From Actinomyces marmotae (GTDB lineage Bacteria > Actinomycetota > Actinomycetes > Actinomycetales > Actinomycetaceae): a DNA stretch of 64,000 nt. The notes under the pieces are model-generated. The model was given only the letters and a program-made list of their open reading frames with translations, was not told the origin of the DNA and did no database searches. This document shows positions 36,818 to 45,182 of the stretch, piece by piece (the first letter of the stretch is position 1; each line of letters starts with the position of its first letter). Both the position numbers and the translations under genes were made by a program. The DNA is taken from assembly GCF_013177295.1 (NCBI RefSeq), contig NZ_CP053642.1, positions 1,922,001 through 1,986,000 on the forward strand, written 5' to 3'.

Positions 36818-36887
36818 CGAGACCGGTCGAAAATAGGAGCGAAACCGGTTCGTGAACCGGTTTCGCTCCTATTTTCGACCGGTCTCG
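36818..36887. repeat. 70-bp near-perfect palindrome
   Basis: Arms of 34 bp (36818-36851 and 36854-36887) are perfectly complementary around a 2-base centre GT. The outer part begins CGAGACCGGTCGAAAATAGG; the inner part is GAAACCGGTTC. It lies between the convergent ends of tkt and a SorC gene. The outer CGAGACCGGTCGAAA and the inner CGAAACCGGT are shared with the repeat at 8219-8330. It may terminate both genes, but it also looks like a family of palindromic repeats. Confidence 0.9.
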
Positions 36888-36901
36888 CATATTGGGGGAG
36901 G

Positions 36902-38011
36902 CTATGGGGCGGAGGCTAGATCGAGGACGGCGCGCGCGGTGGCGTCGTCGACGACCAGATCCGTGGCCACCCGCGCCCGAAGCGCCGCCAGCAGGGCGGG
37001 CGCCTTCGCCCTCCCCGCCACCACGCACAGGCGCCTGGGGATGCGCGCGAGTTGGGCCGGAGTGGGGCCCGTGGCCCGCGCGTTGAGGGCAATATCGCTC
37101 CAGGACCCGTCGGCGCGCAGCAGCACGGTGCACACATCGCCCACCACCCGCTCACGGCGCAGCGCCACGCGGTCGGCGCGGCTGACATGCCCGCCCTCGT
37201 AGACCTGCGAGGGCAGGACGCCCTGAACCACTGACCCGACGCCGAAGACCGCCAGGTCGGCGCTGCGCGCCAGCGCCAGCACCCGGCGCACGGAGCGCTC
37301 GGACCACATCGCCTCGCGCGTGGCCACATGATCGAAGAAGGCGGGGACGGGGAAGGCGACCACGCGCGCGCCCAGCGCGTGGCCCACCCGCGAGAGCACC
37401 TCGCCGGCGCTGGGCCCCACCTCCATCGGATCCGTGGCGCCGTTGAGCTGGACCACGGTCACCCCCGGAACCTGCCGCGCTGGCAGGGCCACGCTCACCT
37501 CGGACATGGTGGTCCCCCAGGCGATACCGACGACGACGCCCCGGCCACCCGCCCTCGCCGCCCCCTCGGCGCCCCCCATCTCGGCGTCATCGGCACCGGA
37601 CCCCACCGGTGCCCCCGGCGCCTCAGCGGCGCGCCGCTCGGCCAACTCGGCGACGAGCTCGACCATCCGGGCAGCCGCGACACCCGCGACCTGCTGGAGC
37701 CGATGGATCTCGGTGGTTCCCTCGCGCACGGGCACGATCTGGGCGCGCACGCCGAAGAGGGAGGCGAGCCGCCCCTCGATGGAGCCGGCGCCCCCCGGCT
37801 GGGTGAGTTCGATGCGCACGATGCCCGTCGCCCTGGCGCGGTCCAGGAGCCGGGAGACGGTCGAGCGAGACACCCCCAGGTGGTGGGCGATCACCTCCAT
37901 GGTCTCGCCCTGCACGTAGTACATCGACGCCGCCTCATAGGCCCGCAGCAGGGTGGAACTCTCGCCGGAAATGTTGGGATTCCGGGAAGAATCGTGGCTC
38001 CGAGTGCTCAT
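36902..38011 (-). CDS. SorC/DeoR-type regulator upstream of the glycerol operon
   Basis: The 369-residue protein starts at ATG 38011 (GGAGGAA close upstream). The HTH is 'TMEVIAHHLGVSRSTVSRLL' and the effector domain shows 'GVVVGIAWGTTMSEVSVALP', 'VTVVQLNGATDPMEVGPSAG', 'VFGVGSVVQGVLP' and 'RLCVVAGRAKAPALLAALRA'. An Ala/Gly-rich insert of about 30 residues lies in the middle. It is divergent from glpD-glpF-glpK across 151 bases that contain a palindrome, so it probably regulates glycerol use, a job done by GlpR or antiterminators in other bacteria. Confidence 0.9.
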   Translation of the reverse strand: MSTRSHDSSRNPNISGESSTLLRAYEAASMYYVQGETMEVIAHHLGVSRSTVSRLLDRARATGIVRIELTQPGGAGSIEGRLASLFGVRAQIVPVREGTTEIHRLQQVAGVAAARMVELVAELAERRAAEAPGAPVGSGADDAEMGGAEGAARAGGRGVVVGIAWGTTMSEVSVALPARQVPGVTVVQLNGATDPMEVGPSAGEVLSRVGHALGARVVAFPVPAFFDHVATREAMWSERSVRRVLALARSADLAVFGVGSVVQGVLPSQVYEGGHVSRADRVALRRERVVGDVCTVLLRADGSWSDIALNARATGPTPAQLARIPRRLCVVAGRAKAPALLAALRARVATDLVVDDATARAVLDLASAP

Positions 38012-38035
38012 GTTCCTCCGCTTCACGCTCCGGCT

Positions 38036-38051
38036 CTGCACGTTCGTGCAG
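38036..38051. promoter_or_regulatory. Palindrome CTGCACGTTCGTGCAG, candidate SorC operator
   Basis: Perfect 7-bp arms around a TT centre, 25 bases upstream of the SorC ATG and 112 bases before glpD. Position and symmetry fit an operator shared by the divergent genes; binding is not shown. Confidence 0.45.
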
Positions 38052-38162
38052 CGCGCTTGCCCATCCTCTCACAAGCCTCGACGATGTGTCACAGGGAACA
38101 ATCGCCGCCCTGACAGCCGCGCCAGAGACGCAGCCGCTCACCGTCGAGACCGAGGAGCCACC

Positions 38163-39929
38163 ATGCCAAGCCCAGCACCCGCGCCACTGCGATCCACAGC
38201 CCTCAACCGGGAGCAGCGCGTCGAGGCGCTCGCCGCCCTGTCCGCGAACGGCCCCACCGACGAGCCCCTCGACGTCCTGGTCATCGGCGGGGGCGTCACT
38301 GGCGCCGGGATCGCCGTCGACGCCGTCTCCCGCGGCCTTCGCACCGGCATCGTCGAGATGGGCGACTGGGCCTCCGGCACGTCGTCGTGGTCCTCCAAGC
38401 TCATCCACGGAGGCCTGCGCTACCTCTACCAGGCGAACTTCGCCCTCGTTCACGAGGCCCTCACCGAGCGCGGCCGCCTCCTGACCACCACCGCTCCCCA
38501 CCTCGTCAAGGCCCAGCCCTTCCTGTGGCCGCTCAAGCACCACTACGAGCGCACCTACTCCGCCGTCGGCGTGGGCATGTACGACGCCCTGGCCGTCGCC
38601 GGCGCCCGCGGGCACAAGACCGTGCCCGTCCAGAAGCACCTGGGCAAGAAGGGCACCGCCGCGCTCGCCCCCGCGCTGGACACCAGCCACCTGGCCGGCG
38701 CCATCCGCTTCTACGACGCCCGCGTGGACGACTCGCGCCTGGTCATCGACCTCGTGCGCACCGCTGTCGGCCTGGGCGCCCACGCCGCCAACCGCACCCG
38801 CGTCACCGGCTTCCTCAAGGACGACGAGGGCCGCGTCCTCGGCGTGTCCGCCACGGACCTCGCCTCCGGCGAGGAGATCGAGATCCGCGCGACCCGCACC
38901 ATCAACGCCACCGGCGTGTGGACCGAGGAGGTCCAGGACATGGCCACCACCGAGGGCGGCCTCAAGGTCCTGGCGTCCAAGGGCATCCACATCGTCGTGC
39001 CCAAGACCGCGATCGACGCCGAGACCGGCATCTTCCTGCGCACCGAGAAGTCCGTGCTCTTCATCATCCCGTGGCCCGAGTACTGGGTTATCGGCACCAC
39101 GGACACCCCCTGGACCGAAGACATCGCCAAGCCCGTGGCCACCAGCGCGGATATCGACTACGTCCTCGAGCACGCCAACTCCGTGCTCACCCGCCCGATT
39201 CGCCGCGAGGACATCATCGGCGTCTACGCGGGCCTGCGCCCGCTGCTTCAGCCCCGTCTCAAGCCGGGCGCCAAGGCAGCCTCCACGAAGGTCTCCCGCG
39301 AGCACACCGTCACCCGCGTGGCCCCCGGCCTGACCGCCATCGCCGGCGGCAAGCTGACCACCTACCGCGTCATGGGCGTCGACGCCGTCGACCACGCCCT
39401 GGGCGAGGCCCTCGCCCACGCCCACCCCAGCCGCACCGAGAACCTGCCGCTCGTGGGCGCCCAGGGCTACGAGGAGTTGGCCGGCCGCGCCGCCCAGCTC
39501 GCGGCGGAGCGCGACTGGACGCTGGCGCGCATCACCCACCTCCTGGACCGCTACGGCGACGAGACCGCCGACATCCTGGAGCTCATCGACGCCGACGCCG
39601 CGGCCGAGGACTCCCAGCGCCTGGGCGAGCCCCTGAACGGCGCGCCCACCTACCTGCGGGCCGAGGTCGCCTGGGCCGTCACCCACGAGGGCGCCGAGCA
39701 CCTCGAGGATGTCCTGCTGCACCGCGTGCGCCTGGACGTCTCCCACCGCGACCGCGGCCTGTCGGTGGCCGAGGAGATCCTGGGGATCATGGCGCCACTC
39801 CTCCGTTGGTCTGACAAGGACGCCGCGAGCGAGCTAGCCTCGTATGCCGAGAGGGTGAAGCAGATCGCCGACGCCGAGGCCGAGACAACCGACGCCGACG
39901 CGGTCGCCAAGCTTACCCGATCGATCTGA
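38163..39929 (+). CDS. glpD: Aerobic glycerol-3-phosphate dehydrogenase GlpD
   Basis: GlpD is the membrane-associated FAD enzyme that oxidises glycerol-3-P to DHAP and feeds electrons to quinone. The 588-residue chain has the FAD motif 'VLVIGGGVTGAGIAVDAVSR' (about 38-57), 'GTSSWSSKLIHGGLRYL', 'INATGVWTEEVQDM', 'GTTDTPW' and 'GVYAGLRPLL', with 'IAGGKLTTYRVM'. GAGGAGCC precedes ATG 38163. It heads glpD-glpF-glpK; hairpins separate the three genes. Confidence 0.96.
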   Translation: MPSPAPAPLRSTALNREQRVEALAALSANGPTDEPLDVLVIGGGVTGAGIAVDAVSRGLRTGIVEMGDWASGTSSWSSKLIHGGLRYLYQANFALVHEALTERGRLLTTTAPHLVKAQPFLWPLKHHYERTYSAVGVGMYDALAVAGARGHKTVPVQKHLGKKGTAALAPALDTSHLAGAIRFYDARVDDSRLVIDLVRTAVGLGAHAANRTRVTGFLKDDEGRVLGVSATDLASGEEIEIRATRTINATGVWTEEVQDMATTEGGLKVLASKGIHIVVPKTAIDAETGIFLRTEKSVLFIIPWPEYWVIGTTDTPWTEDIAKPVATSADIDYVLEHANSVLTRPIRREDIIGVYAGLRPLLQPRLKPGAKAASTKVSREHTVTRVAPGLTAIAGGKLTTYRVMGVDAVDHALGEALAHAHPSRTENLPLVGAQGYEELAGRAAQLAAERDWTLARITHLLDRYGDETADILELIDADAAAEDSQRLGEPLNGAPTYLRAEVAWAVTHEGAEHLEDVLLHRVRLDVSHRDRGLSVAEEILGIMAPLLRWSDKDAASELASYAERVKQIADAEAETTDADAVAKLTRSI

Positions 39930-39935
39930 TTAGAG

Positions 39936-39965
39936 CGTGCGCCCGCTCGGGCGAGTGGGCGCACG
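39936..39965 (+). terminator. Hairpin after glpD
   Basis: Arms 39936-39949 and 39952-39965 pair through CGTGCGCCC and CTCG with one G-T wobble, just 7 bases after the glpD stop. It may terminate or attenuate before glpF, or stabilise the glpD end. Confidence 0.6.
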
Positions 39966-40027
39966 TGCCTCTCCCCCGTCCCTGGTAACCCCCATGGCAC
40001 GTTGACGTGCAGAAAGTGATTCTTCAT

Positions 40028-40792
40028 ATGAGCCTTGCTCAGATCTTCTTCTCGGAGTTCCTCGGAACTGCGATCCTCCTCCTGCTCGGTGGAGGCGTCG
40101 TCGCGACGAACCTGCTGCCCAAGTCCAAGGGCAAGGACAGCGGGTGGCTCCTCATCAACTGGGGGTGGGGCCTGGCGGTGTTCGCCGGCGTCTACGTCGC
40201 CTACAGCACCGGCGGCCACCTCAACCCCGCGGTGACGATCGCCAAGGTCGTCGCCCACATGTTCGACTCCAGCGTCACGCTCAACGGCCCGGAGCTGGGC
40301 GCCGGCGGCATCGCCGTGAGCGCCACGAACGTGCTCATCTACATCGTCGCCCAGTTCCTGGGCGCCTTCGCCGGCGCCGTCCTGTGCTGGCTGACCTTCA
40401 AGCAGCACTTCGACGAGGACTGCGACCCGGCCCTCAAGCTCGGCGTCTTCTCCACCGGCCCTGAGATCCGCTCCTACGGCTGGAACACCCTGACCGAGGC
40501 CATCGGCACCGCCGTCCTGATCATCTGGGTCCTCGTGTCCGGTCACACGCAGAGCGCCATCGGCCCCCTCGGCGTGGCCCTCATCATCGTGGGCATCGGC
40601 AACTCGCTCGGCGGCCCGACCGGGTACGCCATCAACCCCGCCCGTGACCTCGCCCCGCGCGTCGCGCACGCCATCCTGCCCATCAAGGGCAAGGGCGGAT
40701 CCGACTGGGGCTACTCGTGGGTCCCGGTGGTCGGCCCGATCCTGGGCGCCATCGTCGCCACGGTGATCGTCTTCGCCTCCGGCCTCGCCTGA
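40028..40792 (+). CDS. glpF: Glycerol uptake facilitator GlpF (aquaglyceroporin)
   Basis: An MIP-family channel for glycerol diffusion across the membrane. The 254-residue protein has six spans and both pore motifs, '[13 protein letters not shown]' and '[13 protein letters not shown]'; the Asp after the second NPA is typical of glycerol channels. The chosen ATG 40028 gives '[14 protein letters not shown]', the normal start; a GTG at 40007 is possible. It lies between glpD and glpK. Confidence 0.95.
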   Translation: MSLAQIFFSEFLGTAILLLLGGGVVATNLLPKSKGKDSGWLLINWGWGLAVFAGVYVAYSTGGHLNPAVTIAKVVAHMFDSSVTLNGPELGAGGIAVSATNVLIYIVAQFLGAFAGAVLCWLTFKQHFDEDCDPALKLGVFSTGPEIRSYGWNTLTEAIGTAVLIIWVLVSGHTQSAIGPLGVALIIVGIGNSLGGPTGYAINPARDLAPRVAHAILPIKGKGGSDWGYSWVPVVGPILGAIVATVIVFASGLA

Positions 40793-40800
40793 CCCGCATC

Positions 40801-40833
40801 GGGGCGGCCCCGGTATCCGCCCGGGGCCGCCCC
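40801..40833 (+). terminator. Hairpin between glpF and glpK
   Basis: A perfect 13-bp stem (40801-40813 with 40821-40833, arm GGGGCGGCCCCGG) with a 7-base loop, 40 bases before glpK. It could set the relative level of channel and kinase by partial termination or RNA processing. Confidence 0.6.
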
Positions 40834-40872
40834 GGTACCCGCCCCCCTCACAAAGAAGTGAAAGGAAACCCC

Positions 40873-42399
40873 ATGACCGAGAAGAAGTACGTCCTCGCCA
40901 TCGATCAGGGCACGACGTCCTCGCGCGCCATCCTGTTCAATCACTCCGGTGAGATCGTCTCCGTCGGCCAGAAGGAGTTCACGCAGATCTTCCCCAACCC
41001 CGGCTGGGTCGAGCACGACCCCGTGGAGATCTGGGAGTCCGTGCGCTCCGTCGTCGCCGACGCGCTGCAGAAGGCGGAGACCAACCGCCACGAGGTCGCC
41101 GCCGTTGGCATCACGAATCAGCGCGAGACCACGATCGTGTGGGACAAGAACACGGGCAAGCCCGTGTATAACGCCCTCGTGTGGCAGGACGTGCGCACGG
41201 GGGACATCGTCCGGGAGATCGCCGACGGCGACCCGCTGGGCACCGAGCGCTACCGCCAGATCACCGGTGAGAACGTCTCCACCTACCCCTCGGCCACGAA
41301 GATCAAGTGGATCCTCGACAACGTCGAGGGGGCCCGCGAGCGCGCGGAGGCCGGCGACCTGCTCTTCGGCACCCCGGACACGTGGGTCCTGTGGAACCTC
41401 ACCGGAGGGATCAATGGCGGCGTCCACGCCACCGACGTCACCAACGCCTCCCGCACCCTTCTCATGGACGTGCGCACCCTGACCTGGCGCGAGGACATCT
41501 GCGCCGACTTCGGCATCCCGATGTCCATGCTTCCCGAGATCAAGTCCTCCTCCGAGATCTATGGGTACGGCCGCAAGAACGGCCTGCTGGTGGACACCCC
41601 GATCTCCGGGATCCTCGGCGACCAGCAGGCGGCGACCTTCGGGCAGGCCTGCTTCGAGAAGGGCATGGCCAAGAACACCTACGGCACCGGCTGCTTCACG
41701 CTCATGAACACCGGCACCGAGCCCGTCTTCTCCTCCAACGGCCTGCTGACCACCGTGCTGTACAAGCTCGGCGACGAGGCCCCGGTCTACGCCCTGGAGG
41801 GCTCGATCGCGGTGGCCGGCTCCCTGGTGCAGTGGCTGCGCGACAACCTCGGCATGATCGCCACGTCCTCCGAGATCGGCGAGCTCGCCGCGAGCGTGGA
41901 GGACAACGGCGGGGTGTACTTCGTCCCGGCCTTCTCCGGCCTGTTCGCCCCTTACTGGCGCGACGAGGCCCGCGGCGCGATCGTGGGCCTGACCCGCTAC
42001 GTGACCAAGGGCCACATCGCCCGCGCGGTCGAGGAGTCGACGGCGTTCCAGTCCGCCGAGGTGCTCGACGCCATGAACGCTGACGCGGGCGTGCCGCTCA
42101 AGGAGCTCAAGGTCGACGGCGGCATGACCCACGACGACCTCCTCATGCAGTTCCAGGCGGACATCTCGGGCTGCGACGTCGTGCGCCCCTCGGTGGTGGA
42201 GACGACGGCGCTGGGCGCGGCCTACGCCGCCGGCCTCGCGGTGGGCTTCTGGGCCTCCACCGATGACGTCATCGCCAACTGGCAGGAGGGCAAGCGCTGG
42301 ACGCCGTCGATGGACGCCTCCGAGCGCGACCGCGCCTACCGCCTGTGGAAGAAGGCCGTGACCCGGACCTTCGACTGGGTGGACGAGGACGTCAAGTAA
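40873..42399 (+). CDS. glpK: Glycerol kinase GlpK
   Basis: GlpK phosphorylates glycerol to sn-glycerol-3-P, trapping it inside. The 508-residue FGGY kinase has '[20 protein letters not shown]', '[20 protein letters not shown]', 'WQDVRT', '[20 protein letters not shown]', '[12 protein letters not shown]' and '[19 protein letters not shown]'. AAAGGAA lies 8 bases before the ATG. The product is the substrate of GlpD in the same operon. Confidence 0.97.
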   Translation: MTEKKYVLAIDQGTTSSRAILFNHSGEIVSVGQKEFTQIFPNPGWVEHDPVEIWESVRSVVADALQKAETNRHEVAAVGITNQRETTIVWDKNTGKPVYNALVWQDVRTGDIVREIADGDPLGTERYRQITGENVSTYPSATKIKWILDNVEGARERAEAGDLLFGTPDTWVLWNLTGGINGGVHATDVTNASRTLLMDVRTLTWREDICADFGIPMSMLPEIKSSSEIYGYGRKNGLLVDTPISGILGDQQAATFGQACFEKGMAKNTYGTGCFTLMNTGTEPVFSSNGLLTTVLYKLGDEAPVYALEGSIAVAGSLVQWLRDNLGMIATSSEIGELAASVEDNGGVYFVPAFSGLFAPYWRDEARGAIVGLTRYVTKGHIARAVEESTAFQSAEVLDAMNADAGVPLKELKVDGGMTHDDLLMQFQADISGCDVVRPSVVETTALGAAYAAGLAVGFWASTDDVIANWQEGKRWTPSMDASERDRAYRLWKKAVTRTFDWVDEDVK

Positions 42400-42444
42400 C
42401 CGCCGCCCCTGACCGGCCGGCCCTGCTGCCCCCGCTGGTCTCCT

Positions 42445-42474
42445 GAGGCCCCTGGCGCCCGCGCCGGGGGCCTC
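42445..42474 (+). terminator. Terminator hairpin after glpK
   Basis: A 13-bp stem with one G-T wobble (42445-42457 with 42462-42474, arm GAGGCCCCTGGCG) and loop CCCG, 45 bases past the glpK stop. Confidence 0.75.
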
Positions 42475-42486
42475 GGCGCGTCCTCA

Positions 42487-42509
42487 CCCCCGAGATACCG
42501 TCTCGGGGG
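42487..42509 (+). terminator. Second hairpin after glpK
   Basis: A perfect 9-bp stem CCCCCGAGA / TCTCGGGGG (42487-42495 with 42501-42509), loop TACCG. With the hairpin 13 bases earlier it forms a double terminator before the arsR-type gene. Confidence 0.65.
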
Positions 42510-42585
42510 CGAGGGCGCACGAGCGGGCCGAGGGGGCGGCGGCCCGCCCCTTGCGAACGAATCGTCACCTCCCTATCATTTAAGC

Positions 42586-42990
42586 GTGAACGCAAACGCT
42601 AAACTCTCTCTTGTGCGCGACGACGGCGCCGCCCCGCGCCCCACCATGAGCGACGCCGAGACCCAGGAGACCGCCGAGCTCGCGGCCGAGGTCTTCTCCC
42701 TTCTCGCCGATGCCACGCGCATCCGCATCATCGCCCTGCTGGAGGAGGAGGGGGAACTCTCCTCCGGCGTCCTGGCCGAGCGCACCGGCCGCAGCGCCGC
42801 CGCCGTCTCCCAGCACCTGGCCAAGCTCCGCCTCGGGCACGTCGTCGCCTCGCGCAGCGAGGGCCCCCGCGTCTACTACCGGCTCATCGACGAGCACGCC
42901 CGCATCCTCGTGCGCCAGGCCGTCTTCCAGGCCCAGCACGTCACCGGGAACCTGCCCGCCGACCACCGGATCGGAGTGGATCATGATTGA
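42586..42990 (+). CDS. ArsR/SmtB-family metal-responsive repressor
   Basis: A winged-helix repressor of 134 residues with HTH 'SSGVLAERTGRSAAAVSQHL' and wing 'ASRSEGPRVYYRL'. There are no Cys residues. Instead 'LIDEHARILVRQAVFQAQHV' provides an alpha-5 type Asp/His site and the tail adds His in 'ADHRIGVDHD', pointing to Zn, Co or Ni rather than As or Cu. The GTG start at 42586 lies next to an AGCG-N10-CGCT inverted repeat overlapping the start, a possible operator. It overlaps the ATPase gene by 8 bases. Confidence 0.87.
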   Translation: MNANAKLSLVRDDGAAPRPTMSDAETQETAELAAEVFSLLADATRIRIIALLEEEGELSSGVLAERTGRSAAAVSQHLAKLRLGHVVASRSEGPRVYYRLIDEHARILVRQAVFQAQHVTGNLPADHRIGVDHD

Positions 42991-44929
42991 GACCGCCCCT
43001 GAGCGCGTCGAGCCCGCGCCGCATCCCCGGCGCGATCCAGCATCCTCGACTCCCCCTCCCACCAAGGCCCCCGAGTCGCTCCTCAACCGGATCGAGACCG
43101 CCGACGCCGCCCGCGTCATCCTCGTCGCCGTCGGCGCGCTGGCCGCCTGGGTCGCCCGCCTGGAGGGCGCGCCGGGGTGGGCGCTGGCGACGATCGGCAC
43201 CGCCGTCCTGGCGGCCGGATGCTGGCCCATCGCCGTTGAGGCCTGGGGCGACCTGCGCGAGCGGCGCATGAGCATGGAGCTGTCCATGCTGCTGGCCATC
43301 GCGGCGGCCGCCGTCATCGGGCAGTGGGGCACGGCCCTGCTCATCGCCCTGTTCGTGCTCGTGGCCGAGATCCTGGAGGAACTGTGCATGGAGCGGGGGC
43401 GCGACGCGCTCACCGGCCTCATGACCTTCCTGCCGCGCACGGCCCGCGTCATCATCGACGGCGAGCAGCACGAGACCCCCATCGATGACCTCGCCCCGGG
43501 CCAGGTCATCGCCCTGCGCCCCGGTGGGAGGGTCCCGGCCGACGGCGTCGTGCGCAGGGGCAGCGCCGACATCGACCAGTCCCGGATCACCGGGGAGTCC
43601 ATGCCGGTGACCGTGAGCGCGGGCGATCCCGTGCCCGCCGGTTCGATCACCCAGGGGCCCCTCGAGCTCGAGGTGACGAAGGCGGGCGAGGATTCCTCCT
43701 TCGGGAGGATCATCGCCGCCGTGCGCGCCGCGCAGGACAGCCGAGCCCCCGTCCACCGCTTGGCGGACGTGCTCGCCGCCCGCATCGTCTACCTGGCCCT
43801 CGGCCTGGCTCTCCTCACCCTTGTCGTCACGCGGGACACCCGGGCCACGATCTCCGTGGTCATCGCCGCCGGCGCCTGCGGCGTCGCGGCCGGCACGCCC
43901 CTGGCCGTCCTGGCATCCGTCGCCCGGTGCGCGCGCACCGGGGCCTTCGTCAAGGACGGGGCGCATCTGGAGAGCCTGTCCGCCGTCGACACCGTGGTGC
44001 TGGACAAGACCGGCACGCTCACGACCGGCGCGCCGCGCGTGATCGCCCTGAGCCCCGCCGACGGCGGCGCGGGCGCGGAGGACTCCATGCTCCGCCTGGC
44101 CGCGGCCGCGGAGTGGAACACGGAGCACCCCATCGGGCGGGCCATCGTCGAGAGGGCCCGCGAGCGCGGCCTGGCCCTCCCCTCACCCGAGTCCACCCGC
44201 TACACCCCCGGCATGGGCGTCGAGGCCATTGTCGAGGGGCGGCGAGTGAGGGTCGGCCGCCTCGACGCCGATCAGGCCTCCAGGGGGCTCGCCGGACTGA
44301 CGGGCCCCGCGGAGGACCTGCCCGCGGGCACCACCGCCGTCCAGGTCGTCGTCGACGGCGCCACGGCAGGGATCATCCTGGTGGCCGACGAACTGCGCGA
44401 GGGGGCGGCGCTGATGCTCTCCCAGATCCGTGACATGGGCCTCGATGTGCTCATGCTCACCGGGGACGCGCCGTCGACGGCCGCGAGGATCGGGGCTGAG
44501 CTGGGCCTGGCCCCCGAGCGGATCTGCGCCGGGCTGCTGCCCCACGACAAGGGCGCGATCATCGGCGAGCTGCGCGCGGCGGGCCATCGCGTGGCGATGG
44601 TCGGCGACGGCATCAACGACGCCCCCGCCCTGTCGGCCGCCGATGTGGGCATCGCCATGGGCTCGGGCACGGACGTGGCCCGGGAAGCGGGGGACATCGT
44701 CCTGGTGGGCTCCGACCCGCTCTCCCTGGCGCGCACGATCCGCATCGCCCGCAGGGCCCGGCGGATCATCATGGCGAACTTCATCGGGACCATCGCCGTG
44801 GACGCCGTGGCCATGGGGCTGGCCGCTCTGGGCATGCTGGGCCCGATCGCCGCCGCGCTCGTGCATGTGGGCTCCGAGAGCGCCTTCATCCTCAACTCCG
44901 CGCGCCTGGCGCCCGGCCCCCGGCGCTGA
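42983..44929 (+). CDS. P1B-type heavy-metal ATPase lacking a CPC motif
   Basis: This 648-residue P-type ATPase has 'ITGESMPVTVSAGD', the phosphorylation loop 'VVLDKTGTLTTG', the P1B-specific His-Pro in 'EWNTEHPIGRAI' and the hinge 'MVGDGINDAPALSAADVGIA'. Where most P1B pumps have CPC/SPC in the sixth span, it reads 'AGACGVAAGTPLAVLAS', so the central Pro and second Cys are missing. No N-terminal metal-binding domain is seen. I recall similar ACGxAAGTPLA pumps, usually with an ArsR gene, but their metal is unclear. Coupling with the Cys-less ArsR suggests a divalent ion. Confidence 0.87.
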   Translation: MIETAPERVEPAPHPRRDPASSTPPPTKAPESLLNRIETADAARVILVAVGALAAWVARLEGAPGWALATIGTAVLAAGCWPIAVEAWGDLRERRMSMELSMLLAIAAAAVIGQWGTALLIALFVLVAEILEELCMERGRDALTGLMTFLPRTARVIIDGEQHETPIDDLAPGQVIALRPGGRVPADGVVRRGSADIDQSRITGESMPVTVSAGDPVPAGSITQGPLELEVTKAGEDSSFGRIIAAVRAAQDSRAPVHRLADVLAARIVYLALGLALLTLVVTRDTRATISVVIAAGACGVAAGTPLAVLASVARCARTGAFVKDGAHLESLSAVDTVVLDKTGTLTTGAPRVIALSPADGGAGAEDSMLRLAAAAEWNTEHPIGRAIVERARERGLALPSPESTRYTPGMGVEAIVEGRRVRVGRLDADQASRGLAGLTGPAEDLPAGTTAVQVVVDGATAGIILVADELREGAALMLSQIRDMGLDVLMLTGDAPSTAARIGAELGLAPERICAGLLPHDKGAIIGELRAAGHRVAMVGDGINDAPALSAADVGIAMGSGTDVAREAGDIVLVGSDPLSLARTIRIARRARRIIMANFIGTIAVDAVAMGLAALGMLGPIAAALVHVGSESAFILNSARLAPGPRR

Positions 44930-44992
44930 GCGACGGCGGGCCGGCCTCGGAGCGCCACCCGGCGCGGAACCCATCAGCCCGCCCCCTCCCGG

Positions 44993-45023
44993 CATCCCCG
45001 GCTCGCACCGCGCGCCGGGGATG
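44993..45023 (+). terminator. Hairpin after the ATPase gene
   Basis: A perfect 10-bp stem CATCCCCGGC / GCCGGGGATG (44993-45002 with 45014-45023) with an 11-base loop, between the ATPase gene and lldP. Confidence 0.6.
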
Positions 45024-45182
45024 TCGGGTACTCTCGCCTAGGACGTTCGTCCACTTGCCGCGCCCGGGGCGACTCGGCGTGGCGGGATCCACCCCTTCCC
45101 GGGCCTTCAGATGGCACGAGGCACCGCGCCCGAGCCACCTCGCAGACCCGGAAACTGACCAGCAACGACGCCGGAGGTCCTC

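Noticed and set aside
36892..38113. Plus-strand open frames opposite the third SorC gene
   Set aside because: Antisense shadows with no conserved motif; the minus-strand SorC protein has full family signatures.
38387..39814. A 475-codon open frame inside glpD
   Set aside because: Almost entirely Arg/His/Pro/Gly, the typical shadow of a GC-rich gene in another frame.
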